From Xestospongia muta (Eukaryota > Porifera > Demospongiae > Haplosclerida > Petrosiidae), in contig OY848919.1 of assembly GCA_963693285.1 (NCBI GenBank), forward strand, positions 5,610,136 to 5,674,135: a stretch of 64,000 bases of DNA. The letters are read 5' to 3'. The translations under genes and the position numbers were made by a program. Shown one piece after another: positions 49,373 to 60,456 of this stretch. The notes under the pieces are model-generated. The model did no database searches. It worked only from the letters and a program-made list of their open reading frames with translations, and was not told where the DNA came from. Within the stretch, counting starts at the first letter, position 1. Each line of letters opens with the position of its first letter.

Positions 49373-51414
49373 ATTGGAAAAGATGATGATCTATATCCTA
49401 CTGGTGATGACTTATTACCATTAACTGATGACAATCCAGTTACTGAAAGCATATTACAAATTTAGCACTAATGCAATCTCTTTAATATAACTTAATGATA
49501 CATTAAAATTTTATTCGTAGATGATAGCTAGTGATCATAACCAATGAGTATGACAGCAAATTTGACATGATGTATTCTGGTTAGTCAGTATGTCAGTTCC
49601 CAGTAACAAGATAAATAATAGGTAATATTTTTCATATTTAGAAGACTTAATTAATTGTTAATAAGATCAATTAAAAATCAATTAATATTGGTCACACGTG
49701 GTGAAGGTGTGAAGTTATTTCCCGCCAAATTTGTCATGAGTTTGTGTCTGATGTTTGTCCAAAGGAAGCATGACAGAGATGTCTTGAAAGTATAAACTGA
49801 CTCCATTTTCAATCTTGTATTGATACACAGACCTCCGTGGGTCTTCGTCGCTACGACACGTCTCTTCGTTGGATCGCCTCTCTTCATGAATCGTCTCCTC
49901 GTTCGTCACTTCTCGTTGGATCTTCTCTCTTCGCTGGATCATCTTTTCATTCAGTTATGATCTTTTTTTTATTTTCCTTTTTTCTGTTCTTGTTTACTTT
50001 CTTTTATTTAGTTATTATTTCTTGTAATTTTTGTTTGGATCAGTCAGTTCTAATTGATTATTTCTCTTCGTTTCTACAGGACTCAATTTTGAAGCTCTTA
50101 CTTACTATGGGTTCTCTGATGCTCTCTGATGTTTTGATAGTACTCTGATGTTTTGACTGTTCTCAGTTGTCTGATGTTCTCTGGATGTAAAAGATGAGTC
50201 ACTCTCCTACCTGGTCTCTTCTGTCTTCTTCCTTCAAACCTTCTTTCCTCTTCTTTTAATTTTTTTTTTAATTTTATTTTGGGCTATCTGGCCCATACAC
50301 TATACACACATTCATACAAATCCTATTAATTATCTCTCCCCTGCCGCCTGGCGGCCTCTAAATTTTTTTTTTAAAAATCCAAGGCCGCCAGGTGGCGGGG
50401 GAGAGCTCTGACTTTTAGGGTGCGTGTGTATGTGCTGTGTGTGTGTGTTGGTTGGTGGTCCTTTTTCACTTCCTCTGTCTCTCTTCACTCTCTATCTATT
50501 CATTGTCACCATCAGTTAGTAACTACTCTCTTTTCTTTCCTTGCAGGAGCAGTACTGGTGAAAAAGGTGAGCAGTTTCTCCATCCATCCATCCACATCTC
50601 ATCCATTTTATAGTAATCCAGTTGTTATTCTCTCTTTCTCCCTCTATGTTCTCAACTTGTGAACTGACTGGACTCTTGGGAACTCTATATCTTTTCGTTT
50701 TTACAATTACTGGATTGGAGACTGTCACTGGACCTCTTGGAGACTTTCTATCTTCTCTTTTCTACAATTACTGGATTGGAGACATTCACTGGACTTCTTG
50801 GGGACTTTCTATCTTCTCTTTTCTATAATTACTGGATTGAAGACATTCACTGGACTTCTTGCAAACTGTTCAACTACAGAGACTATGTTATTATAAATTT
50901 TAGTTTTCAATTTTTTCTTTACAATATTTCGTTACAATTTTTTTGTTTTATATTTTGTTATTTTAAAAACATTTTTTTACCTCAACTGAAAGTTATTTTA
51001 AGGTCATACTCCTACTTTTACTTTTCAAATCATTTTTGTGACTTGAAAACTGTCTTAATAGTTTTTTGTCGTTTTTGTTACTGAACTTTATTATATTCAA
51101 AATCAAGATAACAGTTTTTGGAAAGTTTACAGAGCTATGTATTTTGTTTGCATTTTATTTCTATATAAAATTTTAGAATGTTTTTGTATACCTCCGTATA
51201 CTGTAAATATTATTTGAGAATAACCTAGGAATATGAAGAAAAAACATTCAAGGCTCAACTGCTGGCTTACAAAGACCAGGTAAGTATATTATTTTGGATA
51301 ACGTGATCATCTATTAACTTACAAATTACCATATCGATATAATGTCAGTATTCCTTGTTACTGATACAATACATTTTATAGATGACCTCACTATTGGAAT
51401 TTATTAATAATAAT
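49373..51414 (+). repeat. Tandem duplication, second unit (about 2040 bp)
   Basis: Near-identical to 47388-49372, longer by one 57-bp repeat. The GKDDDLYPTG exon has changes (DLLPLTDD for DLFPLSDD) yet stays open. The last exon EYEEKTFKAQLLAYKDQ splices in frame to MTSLLEFINNNIEVYPQMIV, which here runs on into EKDVQQLRCLIEG at about 51480. The second unit thus keeps the original exon context and the first unit the rearranged one. Confidence 0.88.
50334..50405. repeat. GC-rich hairpin, second copy
   Basis: Same structure as at 48348-48419. The left arm has CTGCCGCC where the first copy has CTGCTGCC. This changes the pairing opposite GGTGGCGG: one mismatch position differs between copies while the stem is kept. 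Confidence 0.85.
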
Positions 51415-52850
51415 ATTGAAGTTTATCCACAGATGATTGTGCTTGAGAAAGATGTTCAACAGTTAAGATGTCTAATAGAAGGTATTCTTAAATGGGAGCA
51501 TGTATTTTGGTTTGGTGTTGTTATAAATTAATACGTTATTGTGAAGGCTAAGTTTTAAATTTCAATTTCCACTTATGTTTAAATTGATATTAAAATTATA
51601 GAGGATACATATATATTAATTAAATACATACTACACCATTTTATCATTTATGTAATGGGAGGTTATATTTGTTTATTCTTTTTTTACTATGTATGTTTCT
51701 CATGTACAGAAAATCTTTTAGAAATTAATAAACAGAGGTTATTAGTATCTCTTACATTAACTGACTTATTTGTAGACAACATTTGTAAAATAGTATTGCC
51801 TTATTATTCTCTATTTTTTGACTGTACATTTAATACTTGAAAACTGGTCATTTCACATTTACTTACATCAACACTATACTGATACATGACATATCTTATA
51901 GATTATGTTCCAGAGTTTTGTTATAGAGTTATAGAATTAGAATTAATATAGATTTTGTGAATTAAAAGAAGTTGTAGCAGAAATATCTAAAGTAGACAAA
52001 ATACTGCTATTATATTTAATGTTTCTAAATGTATTACTATAAATAGACATACTTGTCACTTGTAGTAGTAAGAGTCTCTTTTTATTGTTAGACAGCCGAT
52101 ACTGACAGTAAAAAATCAGTACCACTGTAGTAGAAGTGGAGAGTCTTAAAGGACAAAAATGCAAAGCTCCATTAAGAGAGGTATTACTTTCTTAAACCAT
52201 TATCAATTTTGATTTGTTATAAGTATGACTAATAATATTAATATAACTTGTATTATACACAAACTTATAATTATTATGACATAATTTAGTTTAGTCTTGC
52301 TTAGACTTGGAGTACTCTTGTATACCACAATGATGTTATTTTAAACCACAAAGAAGGTGGAGATGATAATGATTTTAATGTAAGTATCAATTAATACATA
52401 CACAAATCAGGAGCAGTACATGTACATATACTATTAACCCTAATTATATAGAGGTTATAGAAGAGACATGTCAATTACATATGGGCAAGTCACATTGGTA
52501 TAGTGAGTAGCAAAAGAATTAGTATTAACATATTTGTGGTATTATTCACAAAGCCTTGTTTTGTTTATGAGAAGCCCTTTCAGTACAGATAGAAAAACAG
52601 TAATTTATAGATGTCTGTCTTGATGAAAGAGTGCTAAATATAGTATAGAAAGACTTAATATTACTTTCATATTAGTATATTTCTTTTTATTAATTAGTAT
52701 GACCATTAGAAGTTGAATCTACAAAATTGGACTCAAAGATGTTCAAATTGAGGATGATGAAATCAGTCTTGGAGTTGGAGAAAGACTTAATATAACTTGT
52801 AATGCTATCACACTAATGGGAGAGCTTTTTTAAATAATGTCAACAACAGT
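51373..52850 (+). other. Exon-like segments of an unrecognised gene
   Basis: Several short frames bounded by AG and GT signals are visible: MTSLLEFINNNIEVYPQMIV continuing to RCLIEG (51382-51481), TWSTLVYHNDVILNHKEGGD (about 52304-52380, followed by GTAAGT), and KIGLKDVQIEDDEISLGVGE continuing to RLNITCNAI (about 52715-52815). No domain is recognised. They may be 5' exons of the AMOP-vWD gene that follows or of a separate gene. The rest of the interval shows nothing. Confidence 0.4.
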
Positions 52851-52920
52851 GAATATCACAATTATAAGTTATTCACTCAATTTATATAAGTACATGTATT
52901 TACATGTTGTGTTTGTTGAC

Positions 52921-55170
52921 AGATACTACACAACACTGATACTGATCAGTTTTTAGCAACACATATTCCTATCACTGATGAAAAAGCTGAAGTGACAATT
53001 TCTGATTTTGAAGAACTTGACCAAACATCATTAAGACTACCTTAGCTCAAAATGTCTCTTAGTACAACCACTCTTAACCATAACACTGGCAAGAGAGCTG
53101 TGCCTTTAATTGCAGACATTGTAATATATTCTATTGGTAGAACAGTGTTGTGATTAGTCATTAAAAAATTAAAGAAAAATATTAAAGAAGAGGGAAAAGA
53201 AATTACAAGATCAGTAGCCCTTTGTTTGTCTGGCATATGAAGCTTGGTATAAACATGACAGAGGTGATAATAAGAGAAGACTACCTCCTTGTCCTTGTAA
53301 GAGGTCACAGGCTGATGGAGCTGACAGGTATACATCTGAGAATATCATACAAGATATATGGAGAGAAACAGTTTCAAAAGGACAAATGATACAAGTAGCT
53401 ATAGGCAGTCCAATGTGTTGGGTAGGACAATGACTGTTTTATAGTTTACTACTTTGATTATATTATCTATACTGTTCTTATAGTCTCAGTCAACAGTGTT
53501 GTTTTGGTAGAAATGATAATCCGTTAACAGAAAATGATGGTGGTAGTGCTTATAGTGTTTATCTTAACAACTGGAAGTCTATATTAGGTTAGCATTACGA
53601 TATGTATAGTCTTTATTTAATTTATTTGACTTTAAAAGTTATTTGTTGAATGATGTTGCTTCACATTACTTGTGTTGTGATAGGAAATATTTCTCTGGTT
53701 GTAGTAGTTGTTATTATGATCATAGAGCTAATGATAATTGTGAAGATTACCCACAACAGCCACCTCCAGATACATCAGCAATCATTGTCCTGTTTATTCA
53801 ACAATGTAAACAGTAGTCTCCGTGAATAGCATACTTTTGCAAATGTCTATGTAATAGTAGGTATTACTATAATAATGACATTATTTAGACTATACATATA
53901 CTACTCCTATATTGAGAAGTTTTACCAAATGTCTAAGTATAATTAAGCCATTTATTTGGAACGTTACTATAACTAAAGGTCCCTAACAATCCCTAACAGT
54001 ATTTTGGTGCATGATCCTTATCAATACTTTATAAAAAGTCAATATATCAATTTTATATCTATGTAAAAGGTTATGATATTATCCTTTTTTAGCTTATATG
54101 TTTGGTGATCCTCATTTGGTGACATTGGATCAACATAAGTACACATTCAATGGACATGGAGAATTTACTTTATTTTAGTCATTGGACAAGTCACTTACTA
54201 TACAAATATGAATGAGTGAGCCACCTACTAGCAGTGCTAGCAACCAAACATTAGCTGGTAGTGGTACTGTCATATCTGCTATTGTTACTAAGCACATTGA
54301 ATCTGATACTGTACAGTTTGAATTGATTGATAACAGGCTGGTAGCTATAATTAATACAAATGAAGTTGACTTCACAGAAATATCTGACCTACAGTTTGAA
54401 AACCTGACAGTTACTAGCAAAGGCAACAAGACTCTATCAGCAATATTGGCTGCAGTAGTGACTAATACAGTTCAAAAAAAACATCTTATCAAATCTGGTT
54501 TTTACAATGTCTGATGATTACTATCAAAATATTCTTTGTCTTATCTTCTGGATAATTACAATGGAGGTAAGAAAGATGATTTCCAGCCAAAGAATGGTAG
54601 TGTTAGTCTGCCTTTGAATGCTGCTTTCGAAGAAATACACTATCAGTTTGGACTAACATGTAAGGACATATAACTTACATATAACTTAGCATATTGACAC
54701 AGTTTGTTACATAATACAGGATTATTAATGATCCCAGTCTAAATCTCTTCACTTACGATCAAAAAGGAAGTTAGGGCACATTCTACAAACCAGAATACAA
54801 GCCATTATTTAAAGCTGAATTTAGTGATCCGGAACTAGAAGAGAAAGCACATGAGGTTCAACTATTAACTATATTTGCTATTTGTATTGTATATGTATTT
54901 ACAGATTTGTGGTAATGACATATTATGCTTATTTGATGTGGCTGCTACTGGTGATTTGACTATTGGAAATGTTACCAAAGATGTTGGTAAAGAACTAGAG
55001 ACAATAACTCAATTACTCAAACCAAGTATGATAACATTGACATATGTGGTATTTATATTAATATGATACACAGATATTTGCAATCTCACTTCTGTTTATG
55101 GAGCCTGTGTCAGTAAAAATACTTATTCTTGCTGTACTGGTTATACAGGAGATATTTCATAGTGCAGATA
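52921..55170 (+). pseudogene. AMOP-vWD gene (MUC4/SUSD2-like) with interruptions
   Basis: AMOP pieces: AWYKHDRGDNKRRLPPCPCK (about 53240-53310), then GSPMCWVGQ, then QQCCFGRNDNPLTENDGGSA (53492-53588, followed by GTTAGC). CSSCYYDHRANDNCEDYPQQ follows at about 53700-53770. The vWD start is FGDPHLVTLDQHKYTFNGHG (54100-54160), with stops soon after at 54176 and 54208. The vWD tail has YLLDNYNG, DDFQPKNGSVSLPLNAAFEE and HYQFGLT (54540-54660), then LFTYDQKGS, stop, FYKPEYKPLF and CGNDILCLFDVAATGDLTIG (54780-55050). The last exon has an EGF-like CNLTSVYGACVSKNTYSCCT. The AMOP-vWD order with the DD-F-x-x-x-NG and LFTY motifs is that of mucin-4/SUSD2-type adhesion proteins. Several stops make this copy probably non-functional. 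Confidence 0.75.
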
Positions 55171-56800
55171 TACTGATCTATACATGTAGTATGTGTATAC
55201 TAATAACAACATAAACAAATGTTGAACATCTGTCTGACTCACTGACAATGTTCGTGTGTAATTATTGATCATCATTATAAAGTAAAATAAAGTATAAGAG
55301 TACAATTTAACTTTGTAATAGTTCTAATTATAGGTGCATATAAAACACAATATAAAATATATTGATTATTTGTATTATATATTCTTTACAACGAAAAATA
55401 ACACAAACTAGTAAGGAAATCAGAAGGTATTACTTTAAATACATATGATACCAAACAACAATGAAGAGTTGCTAAACACGTACATGCATATGTTCTTTAC
55501 ATATACTTTTTATAAATAATAGTACAAACAGCTCTCTGATTTGCTTACTGAATGTGTTTTTTTAAAATCTTGCTAGTAAAATAGAGCAATGATATGAAGC
55601 CATAATCATTAGAGGGCTTTCCAAAGATTTGAAACTTCTACAAATGTAAATATGGCCATGTAATTGCAAAGTGGCAGTGGTGTCATTTTTAGAAGTGTTG
55701 AATATTATAGCAAGTGGATGTAATCAGTTTCATAGTAGAAAATGATTTATTTTCAATTTATAGAGATATAATTACAATTCCAGCTAGAACTTGGTAATCA
55801 TAACATCTCTATAATAGTATGATCATTAATTAGTAACACAATATTATATGAAAGGCTGACAGATGCTAACATATGTTAACCTTTTCTACATATTGTTTGT
55901 GTAAACAATCTAGTCAGCAGGACTAATTTGTTTATGTTATATTTGTTGTGATATGAGTATAATGTTAAATACATACTTGAAACAATATCATTTTTACAGA
56001 TGCACAAACACTATAGATCAGTCTGACAGATGTTTAACATACATGAAAACATCATTGTCATTCTAATTGACTATATAAACTGTTGAGAAATAATACATTT
56101 ATTTAAAAGTATATACAAATAACAAGGAAAAACAATAACAGCTACTCTTTTATATACATGTTCTAGGTGGTATCATATTACAATCATCTTCCTGTTTACC
56201 CATCTGTCTGTCTAACCACCCATCCATGCATCCACTCACTGACAAACACATTTATTAATTATAGTGAAGGATTAGACTTTGTTTTTAGCACATACTCATT
56301 AAATGCATTATCCATTTATCTATCCACATATCATTTGTTGACTTACATAAAATGATATATGTAATAGAGAAACGATAATGATGTCATGCATGTAACCTAA
56401 ATGTTCATGAATGAAGTTCTTGTTTAAATGACTAATACTAAGTCTCATATTGTTTTCATTACTTATATACTATGTACTTCACTTGTAATTGTCCGATACT
56501 TATATGTGAACAGTTAATTCTAAATGATTTAGTATTTTAATAATTAAAACAGTGTGTTGATATCAGTGCATTTTGCTAGAATACAACCTGATAACTGTAG
56601 TTGGTTAAACAATTGTAAGGTGTTAGAATATTATGTATAATATATATATAATATGTATACATAATATGTAATAAGAAACAATACACACTTATCTCTATAC
56701 TAACAATGGCCCATCCTCCATTGACCTAATAACATAAATATTGACTTCCTGCCAGCTCTTGTTATATAAGTAATAGAACTATTGCATTGTCTACTGTTTC
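55171..56800. other. Intergenic, nothing recognised
   Basis: AT-rich sequence without supported coding exons. A short AT palindrome lies near 56630-56670. Confidence 0.5.
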
Positions 56801-56879
56801 ATAGCAAAATGCTGTTTTCTCTCTCATTAAAACTTTTGCTTTGTTTTATCTCTGAGGGATACAATACTTGCTCAAACAT

Positions 56880-58240
56880 GTACACATGGCTCAGTTCATG
56901 TGGTAAGTTAAATAGAGAATTTTAGACTGCATGCATGCTTTAATATAGTCATCATCATCTTCGTATGGAGCTGTTGAGATCTGTATGAATAATACATGGA
57001 TAGTATTTGCACTGACTTCTGGGATAACAATGATGCCAGTGTGATCTGTAAACAACTTGGATACTCTCCTCATGGTAAATTATTTTCTTAACATGTGTGT
57101 GTATGTGTAGCATACTACTGTCCATATTTTCTTATCTGTAGGTGCAACAGGATCTTCTATTGTCTACTATTCTTCATCGACTAATCTTAACAACATCATT
57201 GATTTAGATTGTACTGGTAATGAGAACACTATACTGGACTGTCCTTATAATGGTCTCTCTAACTACTATTGTTCTATGAGTAAAGATGCTAATATATTCT
57301 GTGAATGTCAGTGTGTTAGTTAGCAAAGAATATATATATATTTTATTCAATATTTATATAGCTTTAAAAGTTGCTACCTACAGTAATTGTACTGATGGAG
57401 ATGTCCACTTAGTAGGAGGTGCATCACAATATGAAGGCAGGGTTGAAGTATGTCTCAATAGAGCATGGGGCACTGTCTGTGCATCTGATAATTGGGGAAG
57501 TCAGGAAACTAAAATTGTTTGTAATCAGATTAGTACATTTACAATAGGTAATTTTCAAAGTACTCTACAGTATATTAATATATTCATATAGGCTATTCAT
57601 ATGGCTGTGTTGGTAGTTTGGGATTCTCACAAGACACTGGACCCATTCTACTTGGATATTTGTATTGTACTGGAAATGAAACTAATTTGGTGAAGTGTAA
57701 CCAGAACTATTATTATACTTATGCTCGCTCTGAATGTCAGTCATTACTATGATGGAGCAGTTAAGTGTGAATGTATGTTATAAACTCCTATAATTAAAAC
57801 ATTTACATGTACAAATATACTGCAACAATGTTAACTCATACATTACTTTGATTTTAGCTCTCTGTAAAAATGACACAGTACGTCTATATAGTGAATCTGG
57901 TAGTTACTTTGGGAGATATGGTCGAGTACAAGTTTGTGTTAACAATGTCTGGGGTACTGTATGTGATGACTTCTGGGGTGACAAAGATGCCAGTGTAGTC
58001 TTTAGTATGTTAGGATACTCACCTCATGGTATATATAACATATAACACTGGTATAAGTTTCATTAAAAATGTATTAAGGAGCATCACCACAGAGAAGTGC
58101 ATATACTGAAGGAAGCTGGTATGTTCATATCAATGATCTAGACTGTACTGGAGAGGAAGACTCTACTTGGAAATGACTTCAAAACGGTTTAGGTGGGTAT
58201 ATCAAGATGCTTCAGTAATATGTCAATGTAAGTGTAAGTA
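56880..58240 (+). pseudogene. Second SRCR cluster, three domains
   Basis: Domain 1: AVEICMNNTWIV, a one-base slip, then CTDFWDNNDASVICKQLGYS (56960-57075), and the second exon with LDCTGNENTILDC (57143-57305). Domain 2: VHLVGGASQYEGRVEVCLNR and AWGTVCASDNWGSQETKIVC (57385-57545), second exon with GYLYCTGNETNLVKC (57592-57755). Domain 3: VRLYSESGSYFGRYGRVQVC and VWGTVCDDFWGDKDASVVF (57855-58028), second exon HINDLDCTGEEDS then stop. Exon lengths and phase fit ordinary two-exon SRCR domains. The third domain has Phe where the conserved VVC Cys is expected. Decay or a diverged gene are both possible. Confidence 0.75.
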
Positions 58241-58539
58241 GACTATGCATGGATTTGCAATGAATCTTATGTTCCATATAACACTGAAAAATTCTATACA
58301 GTAGCTAAAGTTTTCATTGGTCATTATAGAGTTTACACAGTAATAGTTTGAATGATAGACTTTAAATTATTATTTCAATCGAAAATGTTAATAGTCAAAG
58401 CTACTTAAATTAATTCTTGAAAGTTAAGCTGATATGAATTTATTTTGAGGATATTAGCTAAGAACAATTATTCAAAAACTATTAGAGACCACCAACAATT
58501 TATTAAACAATTTATTATAATAACAGCATTGTTTATCAT

Positions 58540-58990
58540 GGTAGTAAAGGACATATTACTCTCATGATAATCACGTCATTGGTAGTATTACCTTATCCTC
58601 TTTGCTAAATCTCTCAGACATTGGACATGTGCTACAAGACCAATACTTGAAGCTATCCATGCACCATATAAGAATGATAAGCAGTACTGGTTTGTAGTTC
58701 ACCTCTTACTTCTTATTATGATGTATCTACTGTACAGTATTGAACCTTATCAACACACCATTTATATTGACATTGCCTCGATATTGGTCTTCTTCATATT
58801 TTGTCAAGCTATGTTGAGATCTTATAAGAGTAAATTTATTAACTTGTTAGACTGTTGGCTCCTTTTCAATCTTGTCTACATATACTTTACAATGCAGCAT
58901 TTAGAAATAACTCTTTATAATATATTACCTACTGCTACCATGGTAACTAAAGATCTCATTACAAGATGCTAATGATTCCTTCTATACATA
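58540..58990 (+). pseudogene. Type-2 receptor 3' fragment
   Basis: Matches copy D from the SKGHITLMIITSLVVLP segment to the tail, with a deletion in the LLPFVLLLLF segment and another removing the HCxLLFITGQLKK region. It contains MMYLLYSIEPYQHTIYI, FINLLDCWLLFNLVYIYF and LEITLYNI, then a broken TKDLI...LQDANDSF remnant. It sits directly after the SRCR cluster with no other type-2 sequence nearby. Confidence 0.8.
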
Positions 58991-59254
58991 ATGCGATAAC
59001 TTCTTAAGTTGTTTAATAATGATATACTTATATTAGCATCATTATGGGATACTGATAACTATATCAAATTGTTAATATAATGAATTGGGAAGTTTCTTTA
59101 CCACATTATGTGCCCATGAACCCACTTTTACAAATGGTTCACTCAATTGAAATATTTTCTATACACAGGCTATTGCAATTGTAGAGGAATAGGTTTGTTG
59201 TAGTTATTTACAGAGATGAATTAGCAAAGATCTTCAAATCAACTTTTTCATCAT

Positions 59255-59800
59255 ATTATCAATGAATGTAGGACTTGACTTTTCTCTGTGCTTTTACAAT
59301 AGGATGACAGAGTTATGAAAAACTGGTCTCAGTTTACTATTTCCACTCTATCTCTTGACAATAATTGTTGTTCACATGATACTCAGTTGTTATTGTGTCA
59401 GGCATTCCAGAATAGCTCACTCATCAGTCCAAGTAGTTGTTACTGTCATATATCTCCTTTTAAAAATTGGTACTAGCTGACATTTACACTACAAACATGA
59501 CTTACAATATTTGGTATTGGGATGGGTCAATAAAATATGGTGTTTGTTCATATCTCATTTTAATGATCATCACATTACTACAATTGTTATCCCTCTCTTA
59601 CTGCCCTTTCTTCTTTGCTCATCTTTGCTGGATCAATACAGTGTACAAGAGTAAATGAATATGTCCAACCTCTACAAGAAAGAAAGGAGTACTGGTTTGT
59701 AGCTTGACTTTTGATGTTAGTGAGTATACTACAGACAGTAAATTATTTTATAACATATGATAGCAGCACCATTAATTACATTATTCTTACTTTTAAGGAA
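59255..59800 (+). pseudogene. Type-3 family fragment
   Basis: Starts at NVGLDFSLCFYNRMTEL and reads, with stops, FPLYLLTIIVVHMILS, HSSVQVVVTVIYLLL, IWYWDGSIKYGVCSYLILMI and further pieces. The same segment occurs at 23965-24700. Its position before the type-1 upstream block repeats the order seen at 11770-12480 and 23965-26404. Confidence 0.7.
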
Positions 59801-60456
59801 CAAATCACTAAACTGGTTCATGTCCAGCCATTATATTATTATTCATTGATGTTTTACATGTACACAATTGTCTATTACAGATCCATAATACCTGTTATTG
59901 ATGGACAGTATTATGTTTTCATAACATTAATTTCTGTTCACTTTCAATTTTCTTTGTTTATTGTAACTTGTACTTAAGATATGCAAAGAGTGTATTGTTA
60001 TATGTGGTATTGAAAGTGACAAATAAATATAATCACTTATTTTAATTTTTATTTATATATCTACATTACAACTCACAAGTGCTATGCCAATGAGCTTTCT
60101 GAATTTATTTGCTGATATTTATCAATCTGAACTGCAAGTATATATTGTTGAGGAGAACTGTATCATAGGAGATCTCAGCAAAAATAACTAAAAAAGTCTG
60201 TAACATACCAATAAAATCATTCTGTCAAAAATGTTTTCCTGTGATGATTTACGAAAAATGTATAATTTTTATAAACATTTTATCATGTGTTTTGACATAC
60301 CTCACTATTGTTGTCTTTCAGCTTTTCCTTGTTTCGAACTAACTTGCTTAATTGCATATTTTCAGAATTACTTTTTAGAAGCACTAACGAGTATATATAA
60401 AGTAGATAGTAAACCGACAAACTCTAGAAACGATCGAAGCTTAAAGCTACATTGTC
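59797..60456 (+). promoter_or_regulatory. Type-1 upstream block with TATA-like element
   Basis: Distal part shared with 12091, 25735 and 38640. The proximal part CACTAACGAGTATATATAAA places a TATATATAA run at 60392-60400, about 57 bases before the ATG, followed by CTCTAGAAACGATCGAAGCT and TTGTC-ATG. This is the best TATA match among the four type-1 upstream regions. Confidence 0.6.

Noticed and set aside
53042..53335. Minus-strand 97-codon frame
   Set aside because: Antisense to the AMOP exon, where Cys and CPC motifs support the plus strand.
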